A stretch of DNA of 64,000 nt from NCBI GenBank assembly GCA_035575135.1, contig DATLYE010000048.1:1-64000 (forward strand). The letters are read 5' to 3'. Shown in pieces: positions 34,350-43,581 of the stretch (position 1 is its first letter; each line of letters begins with the position of its first letter). Position numbers and translations under genes: made by a program. The notes below the pieces were generated by a model. The model was not told where the DNA came from, made no database searches, and worked only from the letters and a program-made list of their open reading frames with translations. Origin of the DNA: JANWXD01 sp035575135 (GTDB lineage: Bacteria; Acidobacteriota; Terriglobia; Bryobacterales; Bryobacteraceae).

Positions 34350-35366
34350 TTACCTCCTTTGGTACAGCGGCGAATGCTCGTCCGGAAAACCCGGCTCGGT
34401 ACAACCCACGCACGGCGCGTTGGCGTTGATACACCAATTGACGCCGCTATTCCACTGGCGCAGGGGACAGTCGGCGTAGGTGAAGGGTCCCTTGCAGCCA
34501 ATGCTGAGCAGACACCCGACCTCGCCGAAGTTACTGACAAAGATGCCGTCCTCCATGTAGTCGCGGTTGATGCAGCGGTTATGGATTGTCTTGCCGAAGT
34601 AGATCTTCAGGCGGCCGTGCTCGTCGAGCTCGCCAGGCTTTGGCAGTCCGTAGAGCAGGACGCGCGCCACCGTACCGATAAACCAATCCGGGTGGCAGGG
34701 ACACCCCGGGATGTTGATGACCGGTGTGGAGATCCCGAGCATCCGCAGCGTATCGCCGATTCCCTTGGCGCCGGTCGGGTTGGGTTTGGCTGCGGCGATC
34801 CCACCGTAGGCCGCGCAGGTGCCGATGGCGAGGACGGCCATAGCGTCCGGCGCGAGCCGCCGCACCCACTCGAGCATCGTGACGGGCCGGCCGGCCTCCT
34901 CCCCGAGCGTGCCGTAGACACCCCCGTCCGTGGTGGGGATGGCGCCTTCCACCAGGTACAGATACTTACCCCGGAACTTGCGTGCCGTCTCCACTGCCGC
35001 CTCGGTGGACATCCGGCCTGTGGCCGCCATCAAGGTTGAGTGGTAGTTCAGGGACAGTTGGTGACCCGGCAACACCTGATCCAGGATCACGTTCTTGATG
35101 CTTGGGTGGATCGTGTTGATCACGGAGACCGAGCATCCGCTACAGGCAGCGGTCTGCATCCAGACCAACGGATACTCTTTGACGGCTTCCTGAAGCGCAG
35201 CGCTCAATTTGGGCAGAAAAGATTCGTTGAACTCGGTGAGTGCGGTGGCCGCGGCCCAGCGGAAAAAGTCGCGACGGCTGAAGCCGGCGGTACGCCGCTC
35301 GAGTGTGCCGGGCTCCGCAGGGGCAGGCGCCGAGACGGGAACATCAGAAGGTGGTAGACTCCGCAT
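34350..35366 (-). CDS. hyaA: Group 1-like [NiFe]-hydrogenase small subunit with Tat signal
   Basis: The 338-residue electron-transfer subunit has a twin-arginine motif (SRRDFFRW, residues 30-37), proximal-cluster Cys75 and Cys78 in QTAACSGCSVS, TLMAATG, IGTCAAYGG, GCPCHPDW, and the medial/distal ligands in HNRCINRDYM, GCLLSIGCKGPFTYADCP and CVGCTEPGFPD. It ends shortly after SPLYQRR and lacks the C-terminal hydrophobic helix that anchors many uptake hydrogenases. ATG at 35366 (preceded by GGAGGG) fits better than the upstream in-frame ATG at 35435. The exact group 1 subgroup cannot be set by eye. Confidence 0.92.
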   Translation of the reverse strand: MRSLPPSDVPVSAPAPAEPGTLERRTAGFSRRDFFRWAAATALTEFNESFLPKLSAALQEAVKEYPLVWMQTAACSGCSVSVINTIHPSIKNVILDQVLPGHQLSLNYHSTLMAATGRMSTEAAVETARKFRGKYLYLVEGAIPTTDGGVYGTLGEEAGRPVTMLEWVRRLAPDAMAVLAIGTCAAYGGIAAAKPNPTGAKGIGDTLRMLGISTPVINIPGCPCHPDWFIGTVARVLLYGLPKPGELDEHGRLKIYFGKTIHNRCINRDYMEDGIFVSNFGEVGCLLSIGCKGPFTYADCPLRQWNSGVNWCINANAPCVGCTEPGFPDEHSPLYQRR

Positions 35367-35415
35367 GCGGCCCTCCGCCACTGCGCTTGCATTTCGCCGT
35401 CCAAACGCATACTTA

Positions 35416-35429
35416 CCCGAGCGCTCGGG
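35416..35429. promoter_or_regulatory. 14-bp perfect palindrome upstream of hyaA
   Basis: CCCGAGCGCTCGGG is its own reverse complement and lies 50 bp upstream of the chosen hyaA start. It could be an operator for a dimeric regulator or a short hairpin in the leader RNA. Nothing identifies the protein. Confidence 0.4.
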
Positions 35430-35581
35430 CCCCACGACGGCGAGTGTTGTTGCGGTCGTTCGCTCAGGTTCGAGTGGGATCTAAGCGACGCTGTAACTTC
35501 CAACGGAAGGTCTCGCGAAATCCAACAGCACTTTGCTGGCTTATTCAGACTCAGAGGTCCCCGGCAGAGTTATGTGGTGTT

Positions 35582-35626
35582 TTTCGCCGCGATATGTTGT
35601 ATCAAACAACATACCTCTCGGCGAAA
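35582..35626. promoter_or_regulatory. Nested inverted repeat (two pairs of 8-bp arms)
   Basis: Outer arms TTTCGCCG (35582-35589) and CGGCGAAA (35619-35626) enclose inner arms TATGTTGT (35593-35600) and ACAACATA (35606-35613), with a 5-nt centre ATCAA. Both arm pairs are perfectly complementary, separated by 3-nt and 5-nt unpaired sides. The inner part is AT-rich in a GC-rich genome. It suits an operator or structured leader for the uptake hydrogenase operon, which reads leftward from here. Confidence 0.55.
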
Positions 35627-35797
35627 TGCGGTAGGGCGCACAGGGGGTGCGGTGGCTGGCCGTGGTCGCTCTGACGCGACGCCCCGCCGATGGTGGTTGA
35701 CAATACACGCCGTCGGTGCGCAAGACTCCTCATGTATGTTTGGCCTGCGTTACGAGGAGGGCCGACGCTCCGAAGCGAGGTCTGTCCGCCGCACCCT

Positions 35798-36655
35798 TCA
35801 CTCGATGGCCGCGGCGCCGCTGACCACCTCGATGATTTCCTTGGTGATGCTGGCCTGGCGGACGCGGTTCATATACAGCGTGAGTTTGTCAATCATTTCG
35901 GCGGCGTTCGACGTGGCGGCGTCCATGGCCGTCATGCGGGCGGCGTGTTGGGCGGCTGCGGACTCCAGTAGTGCGTGATAGATTTGAATCTCGACGTAGC
36001 GGGCGAGCAACCCGGGCAAAAGCTCCTCGGGCGGCTGCTCGTAGAGGTAGTCAACGCTCGGCAGCTCTTCCGGCAGCGCGACCGGCAGAATCCTCTCGAC
36101 GGTCAGCCGCTGTGACAGGACACTCTTGAACTCGTTGTAAAGCAGATAGACGGCGTCCGTTTCCTCGGCCGCGAAACGGGCGCTCACGGCGGCCGCGATC
36201 GCCTGTGCGTCGGCGTAGGCCGCATTCTCGCTGATGCCGAGGTACTCGCCGGAAATGGTTGCTCCGCGCTTGCGGAAGAAATCCCGTCCCTTGCGGCCTA
36301 CGATCTCCATCTGGACCGGGCGGCCGGCGTGCTCGGCCAGAAACTGCTGGGCGCCCTTGATGAGATTTGCGTTAAAGGCACCCGCAAGACCACGGTCCGC
36401 TGTGAGGAACACCAGCTGGATCCGCTCCTCCGGCCTGCGGGCGAGCAGAGGATGGAAGAGCCGCTCGTTGGTCCGCGCGGCGGCCGCCACATCCGCCAGC
36501 ACGCGCCGCAGCATGGCGGCATAGGGTCGCGCCGCGATGACGCGGTCCTGCGCCCGGCGAAGCTTCGCCGCAGCCACCATCTTCATGGCTTTGGTGATCT
36601 GCTGCGTGCTCTTGACCGAGCGGATGCGTCGGCGGATATCAATCAGGCTTGGCAT
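35798..36655 (-). CDS. atpG: F1 ATP synthase gamma subunit
   Basis: Gamma (285 residues) is the central rotor shaft. It has the N-terminal coiled-coil helix IRRRIRSVKSTQQITKAMKM, the central FLTADRGLAGAFNANLI, and the conserved C-terminal helix MTAMDAATSNAAEMIDKL then YNRVRQ-like NRVRQASITKEIIEVVSGA. It follows atpA by 3 bp and ends the larger atp operon. In most bacteria atpD and atpC follow directly; here they are 16.6 kb away. Confidence 0.95.
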   Translation of the reverse strand: MPSLIDIRRRIRSVKSTQQITKAMKMVAAAKLRRAQDRVIAARPYAAMLRRVLADVAAAARTNERLFHPLLARRPEERIQLVFLTADRGLAGAFNANLIKGAQQFLAEHAGRPVQMEIVGRKGRDFFRKRGATISGEYLGISENAAYADAQAIAAAVSARFAAEETDAVYLLYNEFKSVLSQRLTVERILPVALPEELPSVDYLYEQPPEELLPGLLARYVEIQIYHALLESAAAQHAARMTAMDAATSNAAEMIDKLTLYMNRVRQASITKEIIEVVSGAAAIE

Positions 36656-36658
36656 GGC

Positions 36659-38191
<1,533 letters not shown>

Positions 38192-38194
38192 ACG

Positions 38195-38740
38195 CTACTC
38201 CGCTAAACGGCGGCGCAGGACCTCCAGTTGACCCCGCACCGAACCGTCGTAGATTGTCGAACCGATACGCGCCGTAAGGCCGCCGATGAGGCCGGCGTCG
38301 AGCGCAAAACGGCACAGGACACGCTTGCCGGTCAGCCGGCTGAGCTGGTCGCTGACCAACTTCCGCTCGGAGTCTCCAAGCTCCCGCGCCGAAACGACGT
38401 CCGCGCGGCGGATGCCCTGACGCTCGTCCACGACCGCTTGAAACGCGTCGCGGATCTCCCCGAGCAGCGGCGTCCGCCGGTGGTCAATCAGGACATAGAG
38501 AAAATTGCGGATCAGGCGTGCCATCCCCAGTTGCTCAGCCAGCCGGGCGACGACGGCACGTTTGCGCGCAGGCGCGACGGCGGGAGAAAGCAGCGCGATC
38601 CGCAACTCGGGCGAGGCGCCAAGGACCTCCTGGAAGAGGTCCAGCTGGGCGGCGGCGGTCTGCGGATCCAGTCCCTTGGACGGATCGAAGACCAGATCAG
38701 CCAGCGCCCGGGCGTAACGGGAAGCTACCGCGCGCGCCAT
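38195..38740 (-). CDS. atpH: ATP synthase delta subunit
   Basis: The 181-residue delta/OSCP-type subunit joins the peripheral stalk to F1. It begins ASRYARALADLVFD, the typical N-terminal helix motif, and has LIRNFLYVLIDHRR and the C-terminal domain DAGLIGGLTARIGSTIYDGS followed by GQLEVLRRRL. It lies 6 bp after atpF and 3 bp before atpA. Confidence 0.93.
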   Translation of the reverse strand: MARAVASRYARALADLVFDPSKGLDPQTAAAQLDLFQEVLGASPELRIALLSPAVAPARKRAVVARLAEQLGMARLIRNFLYVLIDHRRTPLLGEIRDAFQAVVDERQGIRRADVVSARELGDSERKLVSDQLSRLTGKRVLCRFALDAGLIGGLTARIGSTIYDGSVRGQLEVLRRRLAE

Positions 38741-38746
38741 GACTGC

Positions 38747-39325
38747 TCAGCGCACCTCCGCCACGGGAACGCGCAGCCCCCGCTTTTCGAGATCGTGGAG
38801 GAACGCGCCCACCAGTTCCGCGTCCAGCTCCGGGGTGAGCCAGGCGCGCAGTTTTTCTTCCGCAAGCTTGACGGCGAGCTCTGCGGAGTACGCCTTCAGC
38901 TCTTGGCGGGCGGCGCTGGCGATGGAGGCGATCTCCTGTTCGCCCTGCTCGCGGATCTTGGCAAGCGCGGCTTCCGTCTCCCGCCGTAGCCGCTCGCCCT
39001 CGGCGGCAAGTTCCTCCTGCGCGGCCCGGCGAAGTTGTTCGATTTCCGCCGGAAGCCCGGCGAGCCGGCGGGCGATCTCCTCAGCGCGCGCTTCCGCTTC
39101 CTGCCGCAGTCGGGACGCCTCGCGGATCCCCTGCTGGATTTCTTGCGTGCGGCCGCCAAAGAATGCCCCCGCCCGTTTGGAAATCATGTAGCCAAGGACG
39201 GCGGCCAGGATGACGAAGTTCACCCATTTCCACAGCAGAGTGTGATCGTGGGCGCCTGCTCCGGCGGCCGCAACCGCCTGCCCGAGAGGAACCAGGAGTG
39301 TCAGGGCTGCGACCGTGCGCTTCAA
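38747..39325 (-). CDS. atpF: ATP synthase F0 b subunit with signal-like N-terminus
   Basis: The 192-residue protein has a hydrophobic first segment resembling a signal peptide (ALTLLVPLGQAVAAAG), then the b-subunit membrane helix (WKWVNFVILAAVLGYMI, about 32-48), then a long charged coiled coil that forms the peripheral stalk. A second b-type gene lies immediately upstream with an ATGA overlap, so the stalk is probably a b/b' heterodimer, as in cyanobacteria and some other bacteria. Confidence 0.88.
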   Translation of the reverse strand: MKRTVAALTLLVPLGQAVAAAGAGAHDHTLLWKWVNFVILAAVLGYMISKRAGAFFGGRTQEIQQGIREASRLRQEAEARAEEIARRLAGLPAEIEQLRRAAQEELAAEGERLRRETEAALAKIREQGEQEIASIASAARQELKAYSAELAVKLAEEKLRAWLTPELDAELVGAFLHDLEKRGLRVPVAEVR

Positions 39326-39771
39326 GGCGAGCTCCTTCGCAGGATGGCCTGAGCGATTTCCGCGGCCAGGCGGTCGCCTTCGGCCGCCAGCGCAAGCTTC
39401 GCTGCTTCCGTTTCGGCCGCGATTTGGTTTCTGGCCTGGCGGATCCGTTGCTCTGACTCCGCGCGGGCGCGGGCGATGGCCTCGGCTTGCTCGGCGCGCC
39501 AGCGCCGGCGCGCTTCCTCCTGCTCCTGGTAGATTTCCGCCCGTGCGGCGCGGAGAGCTTCCTCGTATTCGGCGGCCTTGGCGGCGGCTTTGCGGAGGCT
39601 CTCCTCGGCGAGCTTGCGCGCGCCCTCGGTGGCTTCGTGACGCTGGCGCAGGACGCGCTCGAGCGGCCGGTAGAACATGAACTTCAGATAGAAGTGCACC
39701 AGCACCACCAGAAGGAACGTGGGCACAGCTTTCAGCAGCAGTTCGCCCAGTGCGCTGGCTATCGTTTCCAT
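39322..39771 (-). CDS. atpF': ATP synthase F0 b' subunit
   Basis: The 149-residue protein has a single N-terminal membrane helix (VPTFLLVVLVHFYLKFMF, about 16-33), the motif YRPLERVLRQRHEA, and an Ala/Glu/Arg-rich coiled coil to the end. It is the shorter of the two b-type subunits. It is the first gene of the atp operon here; atpB and atpE (subunits a and c) are not in this window. A promoter candidate is at 39832-39861. Confidence 0.87.
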   Translation of the reverse strand: METIASALGELLLKAVPTFLLVVLVHFYLKFMFYRPLERVLRQRHEATEGARKLAEESLRKAAAKAAEYEEALRAARAEIYQEQEEARRRWRAEQAEAIARARAESEQRIRQARNQIAAETEAAKLALAAEGDRLAAEIAQAILRRSSP

Positions 39772-39831
39772 GGATGTCGGGACGGGAACAGCCGCATCTT
39801 GCGGCGCTCGAGACTGAGGCTCAAAGCCTGT

Positions 39832-39861
39832 AACGTAACATAATCAGCAAGTTCCGGTCAA
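39832..39861 (-). promoter_or_regulatory. Promoter candidate for atpF'FHAG (TTGACC-N18-TACGTT)
   Basis: On the minus strand TTGACC (39861-39856), 18 bp spacer, TACGTT (39837-39832). It implies a start near 39825 and a leader of about 54 nt. The same two hexamers and spacing precede atpD. Confidence 0.5.
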
Positions 39862-39930
39862 CGGTGGGTTGGCCTCGGAAAGTCAGCCTCTGTGTAGCAG
39901 CCGCCGGGCCAGCAGCCGACAGCGAATGAC

Positions 39931-39950
39931 CCCGCCCGCGCGAGGGCGGG
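39931..39950. other. GC-rich perfect hairpin
   Basis: Seven-base arms CCCGCCC (39931-39937) and GGGCGGG (39944-39950) flank the loop GCGCGA, between the divergent atpF' and zinc-ribbon genes. Neither strand continues into a T-run, so it is not a standard intrinsic terminator. It may lie in the leader of the zinc-ribbon gene. Confidence 0.4.
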
Positions 39951-40005
39951 TTCGCTCCCCGGGGCTTTGTTGCGCTGTCCGGAGCGGCTGCGGCAAACTG
40001 ATCGT

Positions 40006-40632
40006 GTGCCGGAGTTTTGTACCTGCGGAGCTGCACTCGTTCCGGACGCCCGGTTTTGCCACAAATGCGGCCGGCCTGTGCGTGAGGAGCCGCTGGTGGA
40101 GGAACCGCAGGAGCCGGCGCCTGTTTCTGAGCCGGCGAGGCCTGCGGCTGCTACGGCGCAAGAGATCAGCTTCAGGGACTCGACCGCCGTGCGGGTCGGA
40201 TTTCTGGCAGGCTTGCTGGCGTTTCTCCTCGGCCTGCTGCCGGCTCCTTTTCTGATGCGCGCCCTCCTGCTTGCGGCGGCGGGAATCTTCTCTGTCTACC
40301 TGTACGCCCGGCGCAGCGGCCGCTCGCTGACCGTCGGTGGCGGCGCACGCATCGGCTGGATCAGTGGACTGTTTTGCTTCGTCATCGTCGTGGTCCTTTT
40401 CACGATCAACTTCGCCCTGGTAGCCATGCTGACCCGGGAGACCGGCATGGCCAATTTCTACCGCGAGCAGCTCAGCGCCATGGGCATGCCCGAGCAAAAC
40501 ATCCAGGAGGTGTTGGAAGTTTTCCAGAGCCCCGTTCGCCTGGCGGGACTACTGCTTTCCATCTTCGTGGTCTTTACCGGTCTCATGACGGCCGGCGGGG
40601 CTCTCGGAGCGAAGCTGCTCGGGCGGAACTGA
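40006..40632 (+). CDS. Zinc-ribbon membrane protein
   Basis: The 208-residue protein begins with a double-CxxC-like zinc ribbon (FCTCGAALVPDARFCHKCGRP, shown as CTC, then CHKCG), then a Pro/Glu-rich linker (about 30-65), then four or so membrane helices (about 70-205). Function is unknown; such zinc-ribbon membrane proteins of Acidobacteriota are uncharacterised. GTG 40006 is taken as the start because it directly precedes the ribbon. Its 3' end overlaps the facing transporter gene by 50 bp. Confidence 0.7.
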   Translation: MPEFCTCGAALVPDARFCHKCGRPVREEPLVEEPQEPAPVSEPARPAAATAQEISFRDSTAVRVGFLAGLLAFLLGLLPAPFLMRALLLAAAGIFSVYLYARRSGRSLTVGGGARIGWISGLFCFVIVVVLFTINFALVAMLTRETGMANFYREQLSAMGMPEQNIQEVLEVFQSPVRLAGLLLSIFVVFTGLMTAGGALGAKLLGRN

Positions 40633-41536
40633 ATTCCGCTCTTGTGCTGCCGGCCGGTGTGGTGCTGTAGCGTTTCACGACGGCCACGCCCGCGAAGATC
40701 ACCCCCATAGCGGCTGCCTCCCGGAGGCCGAAGGGTTCGCCGTAGAACAGATGACCCAGCACCACCGCCACGACCGGGTTGACGTACGTGTAGATGGAAA
40801 CGAGCGAGACGGGGAGACGATCGAGCGCATAGATGTAGGCGCTGTAGCCCACGATTGAACCGAACACGGCCAGATACAGCACCGCGCCGGCTCCCTGCAC
40901 GGTCCAGCGCACAGGAGGCTCGGGGATGAGTGCCGCCGGTAAGGCGAAGGCGATCCCGGCCGCCAGTTGCTGGACGGCGCCCTGCACTACGGGATGCGCC
41001 ACGCCGCGGATGCGGCGCTGGCGGATGGATCCGAGCGACCAGCTCAAGCAGCCCACCTGCAGCACCAGGATGCCGCGCAGCAGATCCGGATCCCACCCCG
41101 AAGCGCCGGGGGCTGCCAGCAGCGACGCGCCGGCGGCGCCAATGGCGATGCCGGCCACCACCGGCGCGCGCAGCGGCTCACGAGGCGGCACCAGCGCGTC
41201 CAGGCCCACCATCCAGAACGGCGACGTGGTTACGATCAGAGCGGCCAGACCGCTCGGGATCCAGAGTTCGGCGAACGTCAGGCACCCGTTGCCAACACCC
41301 AGGATCAGCACGCCGTTCCACGCCGTTTGCCAGAGCTCGCGGCCTCTGGGCAGGCGCGCCCGCATCAGCGCGGCGCCGGCCAGCATCAGCGTCCCCGACA
41401 GCAGGAACCGCACGGCCACCAGTAGCAGGGGCGGGAACGACTCGAGCGCCATGCGAATAGCCAGGTAGGTCGTTCCCCAGAAGAAACAGACCGCAACGAG
41501 CGCCGCATACGCGGCAAACAGCGGATGGGAGCGCAA
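40583..41536 (-). CDS. EamA/DMT-family drug/metabolite exporter
   Basis: This 317-residue protein has ten predicted membrane helices in two repeated EamA halves. It starts with AAYAALVAVCFFWGTTYLAIR and has LVTTSPFW-like (LIVTTSPFWMVGLDAL) and VSIYTYVNPVVAVVLGHLFYGE motifs typical of the RhaT/EamA exporters. These move small metabolites or amino acids out of the cell; the substrate is unknown. It is divergent from the PfkB gene, the start codons being close or overlapping. Confidence 0.88.
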   Translation of the reverse strand: MRSHPLFAAYAALVAVCFFWGTTYLAIRMALESFPPLLLVAVRFLLSGTLMLAGAALMRARLPRGRELWQTAWNGVLILGVGNGCLTFAELWIPSGLAALIVTTSPFWMVGLDALVPPREPLRAPVVAGIAIGAAGASLLAAPGASGWDPDLLRGILVLQVGCLSWSLGSIRQRRIRGVAHPVVQGAVQQLAAGIAFALPAALIPEPPVRWTVQGAGAVLYLAVFGSIVGYSAYIYALDRLPVSLVSIYTYVNPVVAVVLGHLFYGEPFGLREAAAMGVIFAGVAVVKRYSTTPAGSTRAEFSSARAASLREPRRPS

Positions 41537-41563
41537 CTTTTCAGCCTAACAGACGCGTTCTCG

Positions 41564-41569
41564 TACAAT
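41564..41569 (+). promoter_or_regulatory. -10-like TACAAT before the PfkB start
   Basis: TACAAT at 41564-41569 matches TATAAT at 5 of 6 positions and ends 6 nt before the TTG at 41576. No Shine-Dalgarno sequence lies between, so the transcript may be leaderless. No strong -35 was found. Confidence 0.3.
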
Positions 41570-41575
41570 GAACGT

Positions 41576-42502
41576 TTGATCCTCACGCTCACCGTCAATC
41601 CTGCGATTGATCGCAATGTGGTGACCGACCGGCTGGTCTTTGAGGACCGCTCCTACATTCTTTCGACCAGCGAATCGGCGGGCGGCCGCGGCATCAACGC
41701 GTCGTGCGTGATCCGCGCCTTCGGCGGCGAAACGCGCGCCATCGTCACCTCGGGAGGCAAGACCGGTGCGCGCCTGGAGCAGTTGTTAGGCGGTTGCGGC
41801 TTCCCGGTGGAAGTGGTGCGCATCCGGAACCGGATCCGCACCAATCTGACCATCACGGACCGGACGGGACTGACGATCAAGCTCAACGAGTTCGGGCCGC
41901 GACTGAGCCGGGGGGAGTTGCAGCGGCTGCGGGAATGTGTCGAAAGGTGGCTTCCGCAGGCGAGCTGGCTCATGCTGTGCGGCAGTCTTCCTCCCGGTGT
42001 GCCGGGGTCGTTTTACGCCAAGCTGATCGAGGGCGCGCGGGCGCAAGGTGTACGGACGCTGCTCGACACCGACGGAGAAGCCCTGCAGGCGGGAGTGGAG
42101 GCGCGGCCCACGGTCGTGACACCGAACCAGCAGGAGGCGGAACGGCTGCTCAACAAGGCCCTTCTTACGCGCCCGCATCTGCTGGAGGCGGTCGAACGGA
42201 TCCGCCGCATGGGGGCCGAGTCGGTGATTTTGTCGCTCGGCAGCCGTGGGGCGCTCGGGGCAGAGGGTGAGCGGATTGTGGAAGCCGTCCCACCCTCCAC
42301 CGATGTGGTATGTCCGATCGGAGCCGGAGATGCTCTGGCCGCAGCCTTCGTCTGGGCCATGACGCAGCGGGAAGACTTCGCGGACGCGCTCCGATGGGGT
42401 GTGGCGGCGGGGACCGCCTCGGCGCGCTTGCCGGGACTGAAATTCGCCACCCTCGGGCAGGCGCAGGAAGTGTACAAGCAGGTGGAAGTCCGCCGGGCCT
42501 GA
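41576..42502 (+). CDS. PfkB-family sugar-phosphate kinase (1-phosphofructokinase-like)
   Basis: The 308-residue kinase starts ILTLTVNPAIDRNV, the 1-phosphofructokinase/LacC subfamily opening. It has the GGRGINASCVIRAFGG motif, GSLPPGVPGSFYAKLI, and the catalytic anion-hole motif VVCPIGAGDALAAAFVWA with the base Asp in GAGDA. It phosphorylates a sugar phosphate such as fructose 1-phosphate or tagatose 6-phosphate. The start is uncertain: TTG 41576 fits the family and the nearby TACAAT, but an in-frame ATG at 41525 overlaps the divergent transporter start. No sugar phosphotransferase genes are adjacent. Confidence 0.85.
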   Translation: MILTLTVNPAIDRNVVTDRLVFEDRSYILSTSESAGGRGINASCVIRAFGGETRAIVTSGGKTGARLEQLLGGCGFPVEVVRIRNRIRTNLTITDRTGLTIKLNEFGPRLSRGELQRLRECVERWLPQASWLMLCGSLPPGVPGSFYAKLIEGARAQGVRTLLDTDGEALQAGVEARPTVVTPNQQEAERLLNKALLTRPHLLEAVERIRRMGAESVILSLGSRGALGAEGERIVEAVPPSTDVVCPIGAGDALAAAFVWAMTQREDFADALRWGVAAGTASARLPGLKFATLGQAQEVYKQVEVRRA

Positions 42503-42505
42503 GCT

Positions 42506-42880
42506 TCAGCGCGCTCCGAGCGCCGCCAGCGCCCGGTCGAGCAGAATCCGGCTCAGCGCTCCATGTCCGTCGAGCGGCTCGGCGACAAGGACCTCCAGTT
42601 CCGGATGCCGCCGCCGAATCTCCTCGATCAACGCCGGCAGGTCGCGCCGCAGATGGATCCCCAGAGTGAGAAAGTACGGTACGACGACGATGCGCCCGGC
42701 GCCTCCGGCGCGGAGCCGGCCGACAGCTTCGTTCAAATCCGGACGGGCCAGCTCGAGAAAGGCAGTCTCGACCAGCTCGAAGCCGCCCGCCTGCGCCATT
42801 TGGGCGGTCACCGAACGCACGGCCTCGTTGGCCGAAGCCACGCTCGAGCCGTGAGCAAACACTACGATCCCGGTTTTCAC
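42506..42880 (-). CDS. cbiX: CbiX-type sirohydrochlorin chelatase
   Basis: This 124-residue protein is a small single-domain class II chelatase of the CbiX(S)/SirB type. It inserts Co or Fe (or in relatives Ni) into sirohydrochlorin. The first active-site His is in VVFAHGSS (residues 6-13) and the second in LTLGIHLRRDLP. The Glu in FLELARPDL is also conserved. The size equals one half of the larger bidomain chelatases, so it would act as a dimer. It is convergent with the PfkB gene with a 3-bp gap. Confidence 0.85.
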   Translation of the reverse strand: MKTGIVVFAHGSSVASANEAVRSVTAQMAQAGGFELVETAFLELARPDLNEAVGRLRAGGAGRIVVVPYFLTLGIHLRRDLPALIEEIRRRHPELEVLVAEPLDGHGALSRILLDRALAALGAR

Positions 42881-42900
42881 TCGTGCGGCAGCCCCTCTGC

Positions 42901-43560
42901 CTACCTTGCCATGATAACGCGCGAGGCCGGCCGCCGCGCTGCGGGGGTGTAGCGGTCCAGGAGCTTGCCGGAGAAGTACCGGCCGCGCTTGCGCCCGTTG
43001 TCATTGACCACGGCCATGCGATGCCAGAAAACGAGCACGCCGAGCACGTCGGCATCCCGCGCCACCGGCAAGCCGGCCGCCTGTTCGGCGCGGCGCAGCA
43101 GTTCCTCCATGCGGCCCAGGAAGCGTTCATAGAGAGCCAGCGCCGCCGGATGGACGGGACGCGTGTCATAAACCAGGCCGCTGTGGCGTGTGCGGTAGGT
43201 GCGCACGAGCGCCTCCAGGGCGTCCCGCAGCTCCGGATCCGCCGCGCCCGGGGTTTCCGCAACGGCGCTCGCCAGCAGGCCGCCCACGGCATCGGCAAGC
43301 GCACTGTTGCGCGCCAGGAACTCCTCAGTCACCTGCACGTCGGTATGCGGTATCTTGTCCGGTTCGGGCTGGGCGAGCTTCTCGTGGCGGTGCGCTTCGA
43401 TGAGGTGGACGCAATCGAGGGGACATTCCACCGTGACCTCGCGGTGAGTGCCGCAGCAGATCGAGCAGATCTCACGCTGGATCCCGGGACAGAAGCGGCG
43501 GGGCCGGCGGCTCTCGCACAGCGGGCAGTTTTCGGGGTTCATTAACTCGTTTCCCTTCAT
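42901..43560 (-). CDS. Cysteine-rich zinc-binding protein of unknown function
   Basis: The 219-residue protein has an N-terminal Cys cluster within about residues 12-50: CPLCESRRPRRFCPG, ICSICCG, then ECPLDCVHLIEAHRHE, enough for two metal sites. The rest is a mostly helical domain with RYFSGKLLDRY near the end. No family name is recognised. An internal ATG at 43542 (preceded by AAGGGA) is an alternative start. It follows the dNTPase gene by 21 bp and precedes cbiX by 20 bp on the same strand, suggesting co-transcription. Confidence 0.7.
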   Translation of the reverse strand: MKGNELMNPENCPLCESRRPRRFCPGIQREICSICCGTHREVTVECPLDCVHLIEAHRHEKLAQPEPDKIPHTDVQVTEEFLARNSALADAVGGLLASAVAETPGAADPELRDALEALVRTYRTRHSGLVYDTRPVHPAALALYERFLGRMEELLRRAEQAAGLPVARDADVLGVLVFWHRMAVVNDNGRKRGRYFSGKLLDRYTPAARRPASRVIMAR

Positions 43561-43581
43561 CCTAGCACCCCGCCGTGCCTC

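Larger units (their letters stand above)
35367..35797. other. 431-bp regulatory interval between atpG and the uptake hydrogenase genes
   Basis: No protein-coding frame is supported. It contains a 14-bp perfect palindrome (35416-35429), a nested dyad with TTTCGCCG and TATGTTGT arms (35582-35626), and an isolated TTGACA at 35697 on the plus strand without a matching -10. It is the only sizeable non-coding space in front of the hyaA-hyaB-protease operon, so it should hold that operon's promoter. Confidence 0.55.

Noticed and set aside
35697..35702. TTGACA on the plus strand in front of the atp genes
   Set aside because: No -10-like hexamer lies 16-18 bp downstream and any transcript would run antisense to atpG.
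39931..39950. GC hairpin as an intrinsic terminator
   Set aside because: Neither strand continues into a T-run and the flanking genes diverge, so no transcript ends there by this mechanism.
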